Below, piece after piece: positions 45,755 through 55,017 of a DNA stretch of 64,000 nt. The position numbers were made by a program, and so were the translations under genes. The stretch's first letter is position 1; each line of letters begins with the position of its first letter. This stretch comes from Lentisphaerota bacterium (GTDB taxonomy: Bacteria > Verrucomicrobiota > Lentisphaeria > Victivallales > Victivallaceae): NCBI GenBank assembly GCA_024225035.1, contig JAAEMX010000452.1, positions 1-64,000 on the forward strand, given 5' to 3'. The notes under the pieces were generated by a model. It was not told the origin of the DNA and searched no databases. It saw only the letters and a program-made list of their open reading frames with translations.

Positions 45755-46873
45755 TTAGATGTTTTTTTCAATAAGCTGAAGGATATTATCTGTTGCCTCC
45801 GGCATAGCTAGTGATAAAGCTTTCTGTTCTGATAAGGCATATTTTTCAGGGTTGTTGAGCCAGTCAGTCAGTTTATTTGCTATGAACTCCTCTGTGCATT
45901 TTGAATTTTCAACTACCTCTGCAGCCCGGGATTTTACCATATGGTTGGCATTGTCACGCTGGTGTCCTTCCGCCGCATATGGGTAAGGAACCAGCATAGC
46001 AGGCTTCCCAAAGATACAAAGTTCAGCGACTGTACTACCGCCGGAACGGCAAAAAACAAGATCTGCTGCCTCGTAGAAATAGTGCATTTTCTCTACGAAT
46101 GGAAGACATAGGATTGGGAATGTGGCTGCAGCATACTCATATTTTACATTCTCGAATTTACTCGGTCCTGTTAAATGCATTACTTGGAATGGAGTATCGA
46201 GCTTTAATAGAGTTTGAGGAATAGTTTTGTTAAAAATTTGTGCGCCTTGACTGCCGCCAAAGATCAATAATGTCGGCAGTTCAGGCTTTAAGTTAGCCTT
46301 AAATAGACGGTTTAATTTTCCTATTGCGGTTGCCTTGTCTAGTCTTTCGTCGATCAATTCAGTACGAACGGGCATACCGGTTATTTCCATAGGGCATTTG
46401 ATTTTATCTGAGTTGATTGGCGGGAAGGCAGTTCCCATGTATTTTGCCCAGCGACTGAGAAAACGGTTTGCTTTGCCAATTCTGGCGTTGCCATCATGAA
46501 GAAAAATCGGATAACTGCATAACCTTGCCGCCAAAATTGGTGGTAAAGAGGCAAAACTGCCCATGCCTAAAACCGCGTCAGGAGAAAAATCACGCAATAG
46601 CTTCATAGATGCCATAGTGCCAGTTACGAGGCCATAAATGAATTTTATCGCACTTATTGGTGAGCGTGGGCTTGGCATCGGCTGCAGTCCTATAGCCGGG
46701 ATCCCTTGAGCTTCTGCAACGGCTGTCTGGGTTTTGATGTTGCGTCCACTCAAAAGAAGCATAGCTTCTCCGCCTGACTTCATGAATTCGCGGGCAATGG
46801 TTAGACCTGGATAAAAATGTCCTCCCGTTCCTCCACAGGTAATAACAAGTTTTTGAAGTTTTTGCTCATTCAT
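45755..46873 (-). CDS. murG: UDP-GlcNAc--undecaprenyl-PP-MurNAc-pentapeptide GlcNAc transferase
   Basis: 372 residues, the normal MurG length. It adds GlcNAc from UDP-GlcNAc to lipid I, giving lipid II, at the inner face of the membrane. The N-terminal TCGGTGGHFYPGLTIA, GMGSFASLPPILAA, the C-terminal GGSQGAQIFN and the donor-binding FCRSGGSTVAELC / PYPYAAEGHQRDNA segments are clear. It lies four bases after ftsW. Confidence 0.97.
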   Translation of the reverse strand: MNEQKLQKLVITCGGTGGHFYPGLTIAREFMKSGGEAMLLLSGRNIKTQTAVAEAQGIPAIGLQPMPSPRSPISAIKFIYGLVTGTMASMKLLRDFSPDAVLGMGSFASLPPILAARLCSYPIFLHDGNARIGKANRFLSRWAKYMGTAFPPINSDKIKCPMEITGMPVRTELIDERLDKATAIGKLNRLFKANLKPELPTLLIFGGSQGAQIFNKTIPQTLLKLDTPFQVMHLTGPSKFENVKYEYAAATFPILCLPFVEKMHYFYEAADLVFCRSGGSTVAELCIFGKPAMLVPYPYAAEGHQRDNANHMVKSRAAEVVENSKCTEEFIANKLTDWLNNPEKYALSEQKALSLAMPEATDNILQLIEKNI

Positions 46874-46877
46874 GATA

Positions 46878-48092
46878 TTAGCCGTTTCTTTTTAAAAATG
46901 GTATTCTTGACTTGACGGTTTCCAGTAGTTCATCACTGAAGCCGGGGGAAGCTGTTTCGACGGCGATACTGAGTAATAAACCGACAGCAATCAGTGCCAT
47001 TAGTAAATTACTGCCGCCGTAGCTTATAAAAGGCGCCGGCATTCCCTTTGTTGGAATCCCGCCAGAAACTACACCGATATTAATGATTGCCTGTAACGTT
47101 ATAATTGAAGTCAATGAGAGGCCGAGCAGCATACCCTGGCGGGTTCTTGAGTTCATGCTTATCTTCAGGGCAAAATAGGCGAAGCATAAGTACGCAAGCA
47201 TCACCAGAACTAATGATATAAGTCCCAGTTCCTCACCAACAATTGAAAGAATAAAGTCGGTATGGGCTTCCGGTAAATACTTGGCCTTTAATCTGCTTTC
47301 CATAAAACCTATGCCGAACCATTTGCCTGAACCAAGGGCCAGTAATGAATTCCAGAGCTGGTAACCTTCTGTTCTAGCCAAACTTTCCGGGTTCAGAAAG
47401 GTAGTCATGCGTGACCAGCGTTCACGGTCAAATTTACTGATTACGTAAATTAGAGTTGGTATACCGAGAATTATAGGCGGCAATAGGTACAGCATTCGCA
47501 TGCCTGAGGCAAAAAGTATAATACCAGTTGCCATCAACAACAGCAGAGTTGTTCCAAGGTCTTTACCTATAAGCACAAACATTATAACAATACCGCAGAT
47601 CATAAGTGCGGGCAGGGGACCCCTTCGTTTTAGAAGGTCATTGATATAACGAGTGTTTTGAGCACAATAACGGCTGAAGTAAAGAGCGACAACCAACTTA
47701 GCAAATTCAGATGGCTGAATATTAATAGGCAGGCCGATCTTGCGCAACTGAATCCAGCGATGCGCCCCTTTGATGGCTGGAAAACAAAAGTCAGCAATAG
47801 CCAGCAGGATTACCGTAATCACCGCGAATAAGATGCTCATTTCAGCAACTCGTTTATGACCAAAAACAAATGCCATGCCTCCGGCCGTAAGGCCGATGGC
47901 GGTCCACATCAACTGGTTGTAGAAATATTTTGTGCCGGCGGTGTTGTAGGATGTTGAATACAGCATAGTGAGCCCGAACAGCAAAATTACTGTTACAGTA
48001 ATTAAAAGGCCGTTGGCATAAAATAATGATTTGACCTGTCCGTTGCCAGAGCGGTCTGATATAATCTGATCGGGAATGTGTAAGTTCTGCAT
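46878..48092 (-). CDS. ftsW: Cell division SEDS glycosyltransferase FtsW
   Basis: 404 residues with about ten membrane helices. SEDS proteins polymerise lipid II into glycan during septation. INIQPSEFAKLVVALY, AHTDFILSIVGEELG and PAPFISYGGSNLLMALIAVG are the family motifs. It lies between a small unknown gene (12-base gap) and murG (four-base gap). Assignment to FtsW over RodA rests on the murG linkage. Confidence 0.95.
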   Translation of the reverse strand: MQNLHIPDQIISDRSGNGQVKSLFYANGLLITVTVILLFGLTMLYSTSYNTAGTKYFYNQLMWTAIGLTAGGMAFVFGHKRVAEMSILFAVITVILLAIADFCFPAIKGAHRWIQLRKIGLPINIQPSEFAKLVVALYFSRYCAQNTRYINDLLKRRGPLPALMICGIVIMFVLIGKDLGTTLLLLMATGIILFASGMRMLYLLPPIILGIPTLIYVISKFDRERWSRMTTFLNPESLARTEGYQLWNSLLALGSGKWFGIGFMESRLKAKYLPEAHTDFILSIVGEELGLISLVLVMLAYLCFAYFALKISMNSRTRQGMLLGLSLTSIITLQAIINIGVVSGGIPTKGMPAPFISYGGSNLLMALIAVGLLLSIAVETASPGFSDELLETVKSRIPFLKRNG

Positions 48093-48103
48093 TACAGAAT
48101 TGT

Positions 48104-48445
48104 CTACTCTGTTTCCTGCTCTTTCGGTAAAACGACTTCAGCGAACAAAGCATAACGTCCTTTGTCCGTCATAAACGATCCAATTGTTGTGAAACCGTTA
48201 AAATAACGGTTTTTTATCTCAGCAACAATTTCCTCTTTGTTTCCTCCCGGCAATGGCGCCAGCCTGTAGTTTTTTACGCTAGGGGCTGGAGTGTCTTCGA
48301 TAACAACGTAGACGATAAACTCATCGGAGTTGATGCCTCTGACTTGCCAGGAACTATGACGATTGCATGCCCGGGTTATCATTTCCGAGCATGCTTTTTC
48401 GTCCAGAATAATTTCACTGATATTTACTTCAATAATTTTAATCAT
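48104..48445 (-). CDS. Small unknown protein coupled to a UDP-sugar pyrophosphorylase and ftsW
   Basis: 113 residues, no signal peptide or membrane helix, mixed alpha/beta (IKIIEVNISEIILDEKACSEMI, then EIVAEIKNRYFNGFTTIG). I do not recognise a family. Its ATG overlaps the stop codon of the pyrophosphorylase gene (ATGA), so the two are translated together, and ftsW begins 11 bases later. Its place suggests a role in cell-wall synthesis, but this is inference. Confidence 0.75.
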   Translation of the reverse strand: MIKIIEVNISEIILDEKACSEMITRACNRHSSWQVRGINSDEFIVYVVIEDTPAPSVKNYRLAPLPGGNKEEIVAEIKNRYFNGFTTIGSFMTDKGRYALFAEVVLPKEQETE

Positions 48446-49866
48446 TTTAAATAGACCGGTTTGCCATTGTCTACAATTTCGGTTATTCCATTTGCCCGGC
48501 AGTAGTTGACGCAATCTTCATCATCCATCACTGCCAGTGGGGAAATTTCTATTTCAACCGCCGTAGTACCATTTTCCCGGCGCGGAACTTTTACTCCAGC
48601 GCATTCAAGACGGCGAGCATCACGTTCGATTATCATCTCACGACAGCTTTCAACTGAGTCCACTCCGGTTTTGTTTTTGGTTGGAGCAAATTCCTCTTCA
48701 CGGTCGCCTTCGAGAATCATGGTATGTGCGGCTAGAGGAAGAGCATCAAAAATAAATGACTCGAGTTTTACTCCGTTAGCTTCTTCAGGAGTAACCTTCA
48801 TGCCGTCACTGTTGATATATGGAATCTTTTTATCAGCACGATGCCAAGGAAGGCTTAATCTGCCTTCTGAGGTTAGTTTTTCAACAAATTTACGGCTGAT
48901 TACATGAATAGCAGGACTTCCTGCTATGAACTTAAGAGAACCGTCTTCATTACGTTGTTCCGTCAGCTCATCCGGAAGGTCACTGTATTCAATGATCATG
49001 AGCTTGTTGTCACTGACGCAGAAGTTGCCCAGTTTTTCAAACGGGCCGGTTTTGGCCAGCATCAATGCGCTCATTTCCGCGTTTTCTTTAGCATGAAGTC
49101 CAACGAATAATGGATTGATGACTGATACAAGCGGGTTGTCTACCTGGAAGTAAGATATATACTCAACACCATCTTTTTTCATTTTTTCAAGACAACCTGA
49201 ACGGCGCAGTGCCAGCAGGGTACCGCCATGGCCATCAGGAGCCAGGGCCAGAGAGTCTTTTTCGCCGAGAAGCAGCTTGCCATCGTAATCTATTGCAGGC
49301 ATAGTGCCTTGAACAAAGAAAATTACGTTTTCAGGAGCCATGCCGAAATAATTGTTTTTCTCAAAGAAGTCCTGAGTTGGCTGGTTATTCAGCTTGCTGG
49401 TCATAATGTACCAAGTAAAATCGTGCCCGTATTTAACACTGGCACGGCGTAAAGATTCAGCAAAATACTGGAATAATGACTTTTTAGAAACAGGTGCAAT
49501 CGGGTAAGTTCCCTTAGGACCATCAAAACCTAAGCGTGTTCCCTGACCACCGGCAACTGTAAGAGCTGCCACTTTACCGGTGTGCATAAGTTTCTCCCCA
49601 GCGGCAAAAGCCTGCTGATAAAGTTTCTGCTGTTTTTTATCCTCTGGTTCTAAAGGAAAATATGGCGCAGGAGAAAGGTCTTCCGGAATGTGCGTTTCAG
49701 GTTTTTGTAGCACGTATTCTTGGACCAGGTCATTCAGATTGGCAAAGTCGATTTCTTCTAACTGTCTGAAAAGTTGATCCTGTTCACTTTCATCGAGAGT
49801 ATTCCAGAATTTAAATACTTGTTCCTGTCCATTAGCTTCTACGATATGCTTGAGGTCCTGAGTCAT
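48442..49866 (-). CDS. UDP-N-acetylhexosamine/UDP-sugar pyrophosphorylase, eukaryotic UAP type
   Basis: 474 residues. The nucleotide motif GGQGTRLGFDGPKGTYP and the C-terminal ESFIFDALPLAAHTMILEGDREEEFAPTKN match the UAP1/AGX family, which makes UDP-GlcNAc from GlcNAc-1-phosphate and UTP; bacteria usually use GlmU for this. The ATG at 49866 is chosen for its AAGGA site; the earlier ATG (49923) lacks one. It heads a leftward unit with a small protein, ftsW and murG, so it may feed UDP-GlcNAc to MurG. Other UDP-sugars are possible. Confidence 0.88.
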   Translation of the reverse strand: MTQDLKHIVEANGQEQVFKFWNTLDESEQDQLFRQLEEIDFANLNDLVQEYVLQKPETHIPEDLSPAPYFPLEPEDKKQQKLYQQAFAAGEKLMHTGKVAALTVAGGQGTRLGFDGPKGTYPIAPVSKKSLFQYFAESLRRASVKYGHDFTWYIMTSKLNNQPTQDFFEKNNYFGMAPENVIFFVQGTMPAIDYDGKLLLGEKDSLALAPDGHGGTLLALRRSGCLEKMKKDGVEYISYFQVDNPLVSVINPLFVGLHAKENAEMSALMLAKTGPFEKLGNFCVSDNKLMIIEYSDLPDELTEQRNEDGSLKFIAGSPAIHVISRKFVEKLTSEGRLSLPWHRADKKIPYINSDGMKVTPEEANGVKLESFIFDALPLAAHTMILEGDREEEFAPTKNKTGVDSVESCREMIIERDARRLECAGVKVPRRENGTTAVEIEISPLAVMDDEDCVNYCRANGITEIVDNGKPVYLK

Positions 49867-50030
49867 TGCTTTTCCTTCGCGGCTTAACGTTATTAGTTTA
49901 ATTTTACTTTCAATAATAGACAATAAAACCTGATCAATTCAATTTAATTTTGCAAAAAATTATCCATGAGTATAATTGGCTGTCAGATTTATGTTATGAG
50001 TTAGTTATTAGACTATTAACAATAAACTTA

Positions 50031-50063
50031 AAAAGCCGTGTCCTGTATTGAGACACGGCTTTT
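50031..50063 (-). terminator. Rho-independent terminator of the surface-repeat gene pair
   Basis: A 12-bp stem AAAAGCCGTGTC/GACACGGCTTTT with a 9-base loop lies just after the stop of the gene ending at 50091; the minus strand has a five-T run after it. Confidence 0.9.
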
Positions 50064-50090
50064 GAAAAAACTTTATTCTAACAACAGCTT

Positions 50091-50774
50091 TTATTTGAAA
50101 CTAATGTTAAAAAACGGGAAGAAAGGAATCCAACCGTCTTTAATGATATTAACAAGTCCAAACTGAGCTCCATTTTTGTCGCTAACATTAATTAGACCAA
50201 GCTGGAAGCCGTTGGAAACTTTTGTTTTATTGAAAGCACTCGCCTGGAAGCCGTCAAGCTGATCACAGACGTTAATGATTGAGAACTGGGCGCCGGTAAC
50301 AGTACCTTTGGCATATGAAGTCAATACGCCAGCCTGAATACCGGACATATCCTTAGATACACAAACAGCGCCAGGCTGGAAGCCAAGGATATTACCGCAA
50401 ACGTTAACAAGTCCGGCCTGAAGACCAGTAAGTTCTTCTTTGTTTATGTTACAGATAAAAGAAGCCTGTACGCCTTCAAGAGTACGGTTTTTAGTGAAAA
50501 TCCAACTGCCCTGGGCGCCTTTGATATCATCGGTGGCGGCAGCAATCCAGGAAATTTCAGCACCATAAACGCGGCCGTATCCAGAACTGATAGGCTGACC
50601 GGTTTTTAAGCCATATACATTTGAATCAGCTGTACATGTTGGTAAATCAAACCAGAATCCAATCTGGAGGAATGTCCAGTCATCAAGCGGTTTCTGTTTA
50701 TGTTCGAGGTCGTTGTTCGCAAATGTCGCGACACCGACAAATAGCATTACTGCAGCTAATAAAATCTTTTTCAT
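50091..50774 (-). CDS. Surface-repeat-like exported protein (LA_2272 type), second of a pair
   Basis: 227 residues with a signal peptide (to about 19). The mature part has about eight copies of a short GxQ-aliphatic-N repeat: LEGVQASFICN, LTGLQAGLVNV, MSGIQAGVLTS, VTGAQFSIINV, LDGFQASAF, NGFQLGLINV and NGAQFGLVNI. This pattern resembles the LA_2272 family of surface repeat proteins first named in Leptospira; a beta-solenoid or beta-barrel-like surface role is inferred. It lies 26 bases after its paralogue, and a strong terminator follows. Confidence 0.72.
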   Translation of the reverse strand: MKKILLAAVMLFVGVATFANNDLEHKQKPLDDWTFLQIGFWFDLPTCTADSNVYGLKTGQPISSGYGRVYGAEISWIAAATDDIKGAQGSWIFTKNRTLEGVQASFICNINKEELTGLQAGLVNVCGNILGFQPGAVCVSKDMSGIQAGVLTSYAKGTVTGAQFSIINVCDQLDGFQASAFNKTKVSNGFQLGLINVSDKNGAQFGLVNIIKDGWIPFFPFFNISFK

Positions 50775-50799
50775 ATTATTATAATCTCCTGGTTGGATT

Positions 50800-51408
50800 T
50801 TAGAAACGGAAGTTAATTACAGGCATAAACGGGATAGTGCCGTTTTCTATATAGTTAATGATACCAAGCTGGAAAGACTTATTTTTGGCCATATTTAAAA
50901 TGCCAAGCTGAAGACCTTCAACTTCATCAGCATAAGTAACAATAGCGCCTTGGAAACCAACTACTTTCTTACTCTTGGAGACCATAATGCAGGCCTGTAC
51001 GCCATTAACATAGTCAGTGCCGCCACAGAAAATTGCAGTTTCAACACCGTAGACATGACCTTGACCACCACAGAATGGAACACCAACTCTTATACCATAA
51101 ACATCTGAATATTCAGTTTGCGGCGGAATTCCAAACCAGAAACCAAGCTGGAAAAAGTCCCATGGTTTAGGCTTTTCTATTTGGAACATTTGAGGCTGTT
51201 TGGCAGTTTTCAGGACAGCTTCTTCCTGAGTTTTTGCCGGTTGTTCTTTCTCCGCTTTTGCAGCAGGGGCGTTTTTAGATACAGGTTGAGCTATCTTTGT
51301 GCCCTTTGATTCGATAATGTAACCAGTTCCTTCAGACTGACTCTCTTGAGCCTGAACTGCGAACAGGCAACCAGTCAGGAGCATTGCAGCCAAAAACATT
51401 TTTTTCAT
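50800..51408 (-). CDS. Surface-repeat-like exported protein (LA_2272 type), first of a pair
   Basis: 202 residues. A signal peptide (to about 20) is followed by a linker rich in K, A, P and E (about 30-70) and a domain with the repeats VNGVQACIMV, VVGFQGAIVT, VEGLQLGILNM and SFQLGIINY. Segments FFQLGFWFGIP, SDVYGIRVGVPFCGGQGHVYG and the last residues (PFMPVINFRF) align closely with the paralogue at 50091, so a gene duplication is likely. The ATG at 51408 follows GAGGGG; an upstream ATG is unsupported. Confidence 0.72.
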   Translation of the reverse strand: MKKMFLAAMLLTGCLFAVQAQESQSEGTGYIIESKGTKIAQPVSKNAPAAKAEKEQPAKTQEEAVLKTAKQPQMFQIEKPKPWDFFQLGFWFGIPPQTEYSDVYGIRVGVPFCGGQGHVYGVETAIFCGGTDYVNGVQACIMVSKSKKVVGFQGAIVTYADEVEGLQLGILNMAKNKSFQLGIINYIENGTIPFMPVINFRF

Positions 51409-51507
51409 GTGTCCCCTCATGTTTGTTTTGGTTAATAAAAAGGATATCTGCCATTAAGTTGCTTGTGTTTTTGCAAAAATCAAGCATTAATCTAGCCTAA
51501 AGAAAGA

Positions 51508-52461
51508 TTATCGACACAAAAAAACAGGAAAATCTTCCGGGAGGTCCGAGGTAAAGCTCATTAACTTGTCAGTCTTCGGATGTTTGAAGGTGAGAATGCA
51601 GGAGTGCAGAGCTTGGCGCTGCATGACTAATTTTTCTTTATCTTGAGGGGTAATTTTATTATCTCTGATCTTCAGATATATGGTGTCGTCAGGGCCATAT
51701 AGTTTGTCACCGAGTAGCGGAAATCCAAGTGAAAAAAGGGTTGCTCTGATTTGATGAAGCTTACCTGTTTTTAACTCAGCTTTTACCAGACTATACTCTT
51801 TGCCGATTATTTCAGGGGTTAGAATTGTGCTTACATTTGACGCTTGATTTTTTTGTGAATCGGCATCCTCCGACACATCAAAAACGAACTTTCTTTTTTT
51901 GCGAACAATACTATTCGTGTCTTTAATCAGGTATCCTGAGGCATTTATATGAGAGTCAAAGCAGCCAAAAACCATAGCCCGATATTCTTTAGTAATTGTC
52001 CGGCGCTTATTACCAAGCTTTGCCGCAGTCTCGGGATCTTTGGCTACCAGCAAAAGACCGGACGTTTCCCGGTCGAGGCGGCTGATGATATGAATTTTCC
52101 CGTAACGCAGTGAAAGTGCATGCCATAACGTATGCTTAAAGAAAGGGCCCGCAGGGTGACATGGTAAGTCACCAGACTTGTTTACCACTAGCAAATAATC
52201 ATCTTCGTAGATGATCTCAAATGTAAGGTCAACGGGAGGCTCAATCAGGTTTGCCGGGTAATAAGAAACTTGATCCCCGGCTGAAAGTAAATCATCAGGA
52301 AGACAGTCGGCATCGTTTAGCTTAATCTGCCCGTCATTTATTATTTCCTGCCATTTCTGGCATGGGTGATAGGTGAAGCGACCGCTCAGCCAGTTCAGAA
52401 GAGTTTTTCCTGCAGAGTCCGCATTTATTTTGGATGTTATTATACGCTGGTCAAGGTTCAT
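51508..52461 (-). CDS. RluA-family pseudouridine synthase
   Basis: 317 residues. An N-terminal S4 RNA-binding domain (about 15-75) precedes the RluA catalytic domain with the aspartate in ISRLDRETSGLLLVAKD and the strand ITKEYRAMVFG, and the C-terminal LKTGKLHQIRATLFSLGFPLLGDKLYG. It isomerises uridines in rRNA or tRNA; the site is not known (RluA, RluC and RluD are equally possible). It lies six bases after the GNAT gene. Confidence 0.92.
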   Translation of the reverse strand: MNLDQRIITSKINADSAGKTLLNWLSGRFTYHPCQKWQEIINDGQIKLNDADCLPDDLLSAGDQVSYYPANLIEPPVDLTFEIIYEDDYLLVVNKSGDLPCHPAGPFFKHTLWHALSLRYGKIHIISRLDRETSGLLLVAKDPETAAKLGNKRRTITKEYRAMVFGCFDSHINASGYLIKDTNSIVRKKRKFVFDVSEDADSQKNQASNVSTILTPEIIGKEYSLVKAELKTGKLHQIRATLFSLGFPLLGDKLYGPDDTIYLKIRDNKITPQDKEKLVMQRQALHSCILTFKHPKTDKLMSFTSDLPEDFPVFLCR

Positions 52462-52467
52462 TGACTT

Positions 52468-52941
52468 TTAATAGCCGTATTCTATCATAACGGCATCCTC
52501 ATCACAGCAGTCTTTTTTAGGGCATTTGCTGCAGTCGCTCCAAATTTTTTGCGGAAACATTTTTTTCAGTACCTGGTGGAAACCAAGCTTAAGGAAAAAA
52601 TCAGTTCTGTAGGTCAGGGCAAACAGGCAGAATTGCTTGCGTTTCAGCTTTAATCCTGCCATTATTGCTTCAACCATTGCTCTGCCAACTCCTTTGCTGT
52701 GCAGTTCCGGGCTTACAACCAGAGATCTTACTTCGAGTAAATTATTGCCAAAGTCACGTACAGCACAACAACCGCGGATATTACCGTCAATTGATGCTAT
52801 GACAAAATTATCTATATTCGCAAGTATATCTTCAGGTGGGCGCTCAAGAACAACCTGCTTGCGAGAGTAAATCACAAGCAGGTCATAAATTCCCTGGACG
52901 TCGTCCGGGGTGGCTTCTCTTACGGTAAGGAGACTTTTCAC
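52468..52941 (-). CDS. GNAT acetyltransferase, short N-acetylglutamate-synthase type
   Basis: 157 residues. The acetyl-CoA site appears in VRSLVVSPELHSKGVGRAMVEAI (Q/RxxGxG/A-like), and the C-terminus with MFPQKIWSDCSKCPKKDCCDED resembles the short ArgA-like N-acetyltransferases that start arginine synthesis. If so it makes N-acetylglutamate. The gene begins with GTG overlapping the accA stop by one base. The argG gene is elsewhere in the window. Confidence 0.82.
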   Translation of the reverse strand: MKSLLTVREATPDDVQGIYDLLVIYSRKQVVLERPPEDILANIDNFVIASIDGNIRGCCAVRDFGNNLLEVRSLVVSPELHSKGVGRAMVEAIMAGLKLKRKQFCLFALTYRTDFFLKLGFHQVLKKMFPQKIWSDCSKCPKKDCCDEDAVMIEYGY

Positions 52942-53909
52942 TATTCAACAATGCCTTCTGAGAATTCTCCGATCTTACGGAATTTATCATAACGTTGATC
53001 TTTAAGCTGCTTTGCGGAAAGCTTTCCGAGTTCAGCCAAGTTTCTCTTCAACGCTTTTTTGAGTAAAGTTGCAGCATTCTCGTAGTTTTTGTGTGCTCCG
53101 CCAAGAGGCTCGTCAACTATTTCATCAGCAACGCCGAGGTCTTTAAGGTGAGTTGCTGTAAGGTTGAGAGCTTCAGCTGCCTTGGGGGCAAATCTACGGT
53201 GTTTCCATAAAATTGCGGCACAGCCTTCGGGAGAAATTACTGAGTAATAAGAGTTTTCCATTACCAGGATTTTATTACCTACACCAATGCCGATCGCACC
53301 GCCGCTGCCGCCTTCGCCAATTACAACAGAGACAATTGGAACTTTCAGCGTAAACATGTCGCGCAGATTTGTAGCGATAGCTTCGGCTATATGGCGTTCT
53401 TCTGATTCAATACCCGGAAATGCCCCAGGAGTGTCAATCATAGTGATTACCGGAACTCCTGCTTTATCAGCAAGTTTCATTAGGCGCATAGCTTTGCGGT
53501 AGCCCTCTGGTTGTGGCAAACCGAAATTGCGGTACATGTTTTCTTTCATGTCACGCCCTTTTTGAGTGCCTACAATCATAACGGGGTTACCGTCAAGTTT
53601 AGCAAATCCTCCTACAATTGCGGCATCATCACCATTGTGGCGGTCGCCGTGCAGTTCCAGGAAATCGGTAAATATAAGGTTGATATAGTCAAGTGTATAA
53701 GGACGCTTAGGATGGCGTGCCAATTGAACTCTTTGCCATGGAGTGAGATTTTCGTAGATCTCTTTCATGGTTTGATTGAGCTTTTTAGTCAGTGCATCGA
53801 CTTCTTCATGGACGTCGATATTGCTGGACTCGCTTAGTTTCTGCCATTCTTCTAGCTTATTTTCAAGATCGGCTATTGGCTTTTCGAAATCTAGACAATT
53901 TTCTGGCAT
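52941..53909 (-). CDS. accA: Acetyl-CoA carboxylase carboxyltransferase, alpha subunit
   Basis: 322 residues, the typical AccA length. With AccD it moves the carboxyl group from biotin to acetyl-CoA, the committed step of fatty acid synthesis. The N-terminal helical region, RHPKRPYTLDYIN, GRDMKENMYRNFGLPQPEGYRKA and GEGGSGGAIGIGVGNKILVMENSYYSVISPEGCA are the family motifs. It is followed by the GNAT and RluA-type genes in the same direction. AAAGGA precedes the ATG. Confidence 0.97.
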   Translation of the reverse strand: MPENCLDFEKPIADLENKLEEWQKLSESSNIDVHEEVDALTKKLNQTMKEIYENLTPWQRVQLARHPKRPYTLDYINLIFTDFLELHGDRHNGDDAAIVGGFAKLDGNPVMIVGTQKGRDMKENMYRNFGLPQPEGYRKAMRLMKLADKAGVPVITMIDTPGAFPGIESEERHIAEAIATNLRDMFTLKVPIVSVVIGEGGSGGAIGIGVGNKILVMENSYYSVISPEGCAAILWKHRRFAPKAAEALNLTATHLKDLGVADEIVDEPLGGAHKNYENAATLLKKALKRNLAELGKLSAKQLKDQRYDKFRKIGEFSEGIVE

Positions 53910-53946
53910 TAGAAAAATCCTTTGATTATATTAAATAAAATTATTA

Positions 53947-55017
53947 TTAGATTATTTGAACTGGAGTTTGGCGAGGTACGATAGAGAATAGCTCTTCGAC
54001 TTCGCTGTTTTTCATTCTGATGCAGCCATTGCTTTCGGCTTTGCCGATGCTGTCAGGTGACCAGGTGCCGTGAATTCCGTATCCACGTAAGGTTTTGTCG
54101 GTGTCGCCAGTCGGTTTCAGTGCCAGCCAGCGGGTTCCAAGAACATTTTCTTTGTTACCGAATGGGATAACTTTCCCTGAGGGTGAGTACCATGAAGGAC
54201 GTTTGATTTTAGAAACGATATCAAATGTGCCCAATGGAGTACGGTTTTGTTTACCGATTCCGATATGGTATATTTTGAACAGCTTGTTGCCGTCAAATAG
54301 GTAAAGGATTCGTTTGCTTTTACTTACAACAATCCGCCAGTCAGCTTTATAGATTTTCATGGTCTGGCCAAGCCAGATATTATAATTGGTTGGCTTCATG
54401 TTGTTGCTTTTCTGCAAGGTCTCAATAGTGGTATTATATTTTCTTGCTATTTTTGACAATGCGTCACCGGGTTTAACCCGATAAGTAATTTTCTTTTCAG
54501 GGAAGGGGATATCGGAATGCAATATTTTAATATTCGAATCACTCAGAATTTGAGCTGTTTTTTCCCAAAGCGGAGCCGCTGTATTCAGTTTGCCTGAATT
54601 AAGAATTTTTTCACAAAGTTTACGAGCATTTACGTAATCATTTCTTTTGTATGCCTGGTCAGCACTGATAAACATTTTGCGTATTTCATCCGGCACCTCT
54701 ATAGGCACGACAGAGGCCTGCTTAACAGCTTTTACTGCTGCTTTGGCCTCAGTATCCGACTTTTTATTTTCAACCTTCGCGACAACGTCATCCGTAACAG
54801 AACTTGCCGGAGTTGTTTCAGTATTGTTTTGTACGTTGCCAGCAGCCTGTTCGAATTCCTGATTTTCTTCAGCATTCTTTTGTGATGGTCTGAAGAAGAA
54901 TACTACGCCGCCCGCAACCAGTGCGAGTATAATAAATATGACTAATCTGCGCATACCGCCGTTACCGCGTTTGCGTGATTTTCCACTATTTCCGAAACTG
55001 TAGCCGATCTTTGCCAT
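53947..55017 (-). CDS. LysM and L,D-transpeptidase (YkuD) domain protein
   Basis: 356 residues: a membrane helix (about 24-44), a polar linker (about 50-110), a helical stretch, a LysM peptidoglycan-binding domain (about 180-225, YRVKPGDALSKIARKYNT) and a YkuD catalytic domain (about 230-355) with the cysteine in SNGCIRM and a histidine in YGIHGTW. It cross-links peptidoglycan or anchors proteins to it in the periplasm. GGAGAA precedes the ATG. Confidence 0.93.
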   Translation of the reverse strand: MAKIGYSFGNSGKSRKRGNGGMRRLVIFIILALVAGGVVFFFRPSQKNAEENQEFEQAAGNVQNNTETTPASSVTDDVVAKVENKKSDTEAKAAVKAVKQASVVPIEVPDEIRKMFISADQAYKRNDYVNARKLCEKILNSGKLNTAAPLWEKTAQILSDSNIKILHSDIPFPEKKITYRVKPGDALSKIARKYNTTIETLQKSNNMKPTNYNIWLGQTMKIYKADWRIVVSKSKRILYLFDGNKLFKIYHIGIGKQNRTPLGTFDIVSKIKRPSWYSPSGKVIPFGNKENVLGTRWLALKPTGDTDKTLRGYGIHGTWSPDSIGKAESNGCIRMKNSEVEELFSIVPRQTPVQII

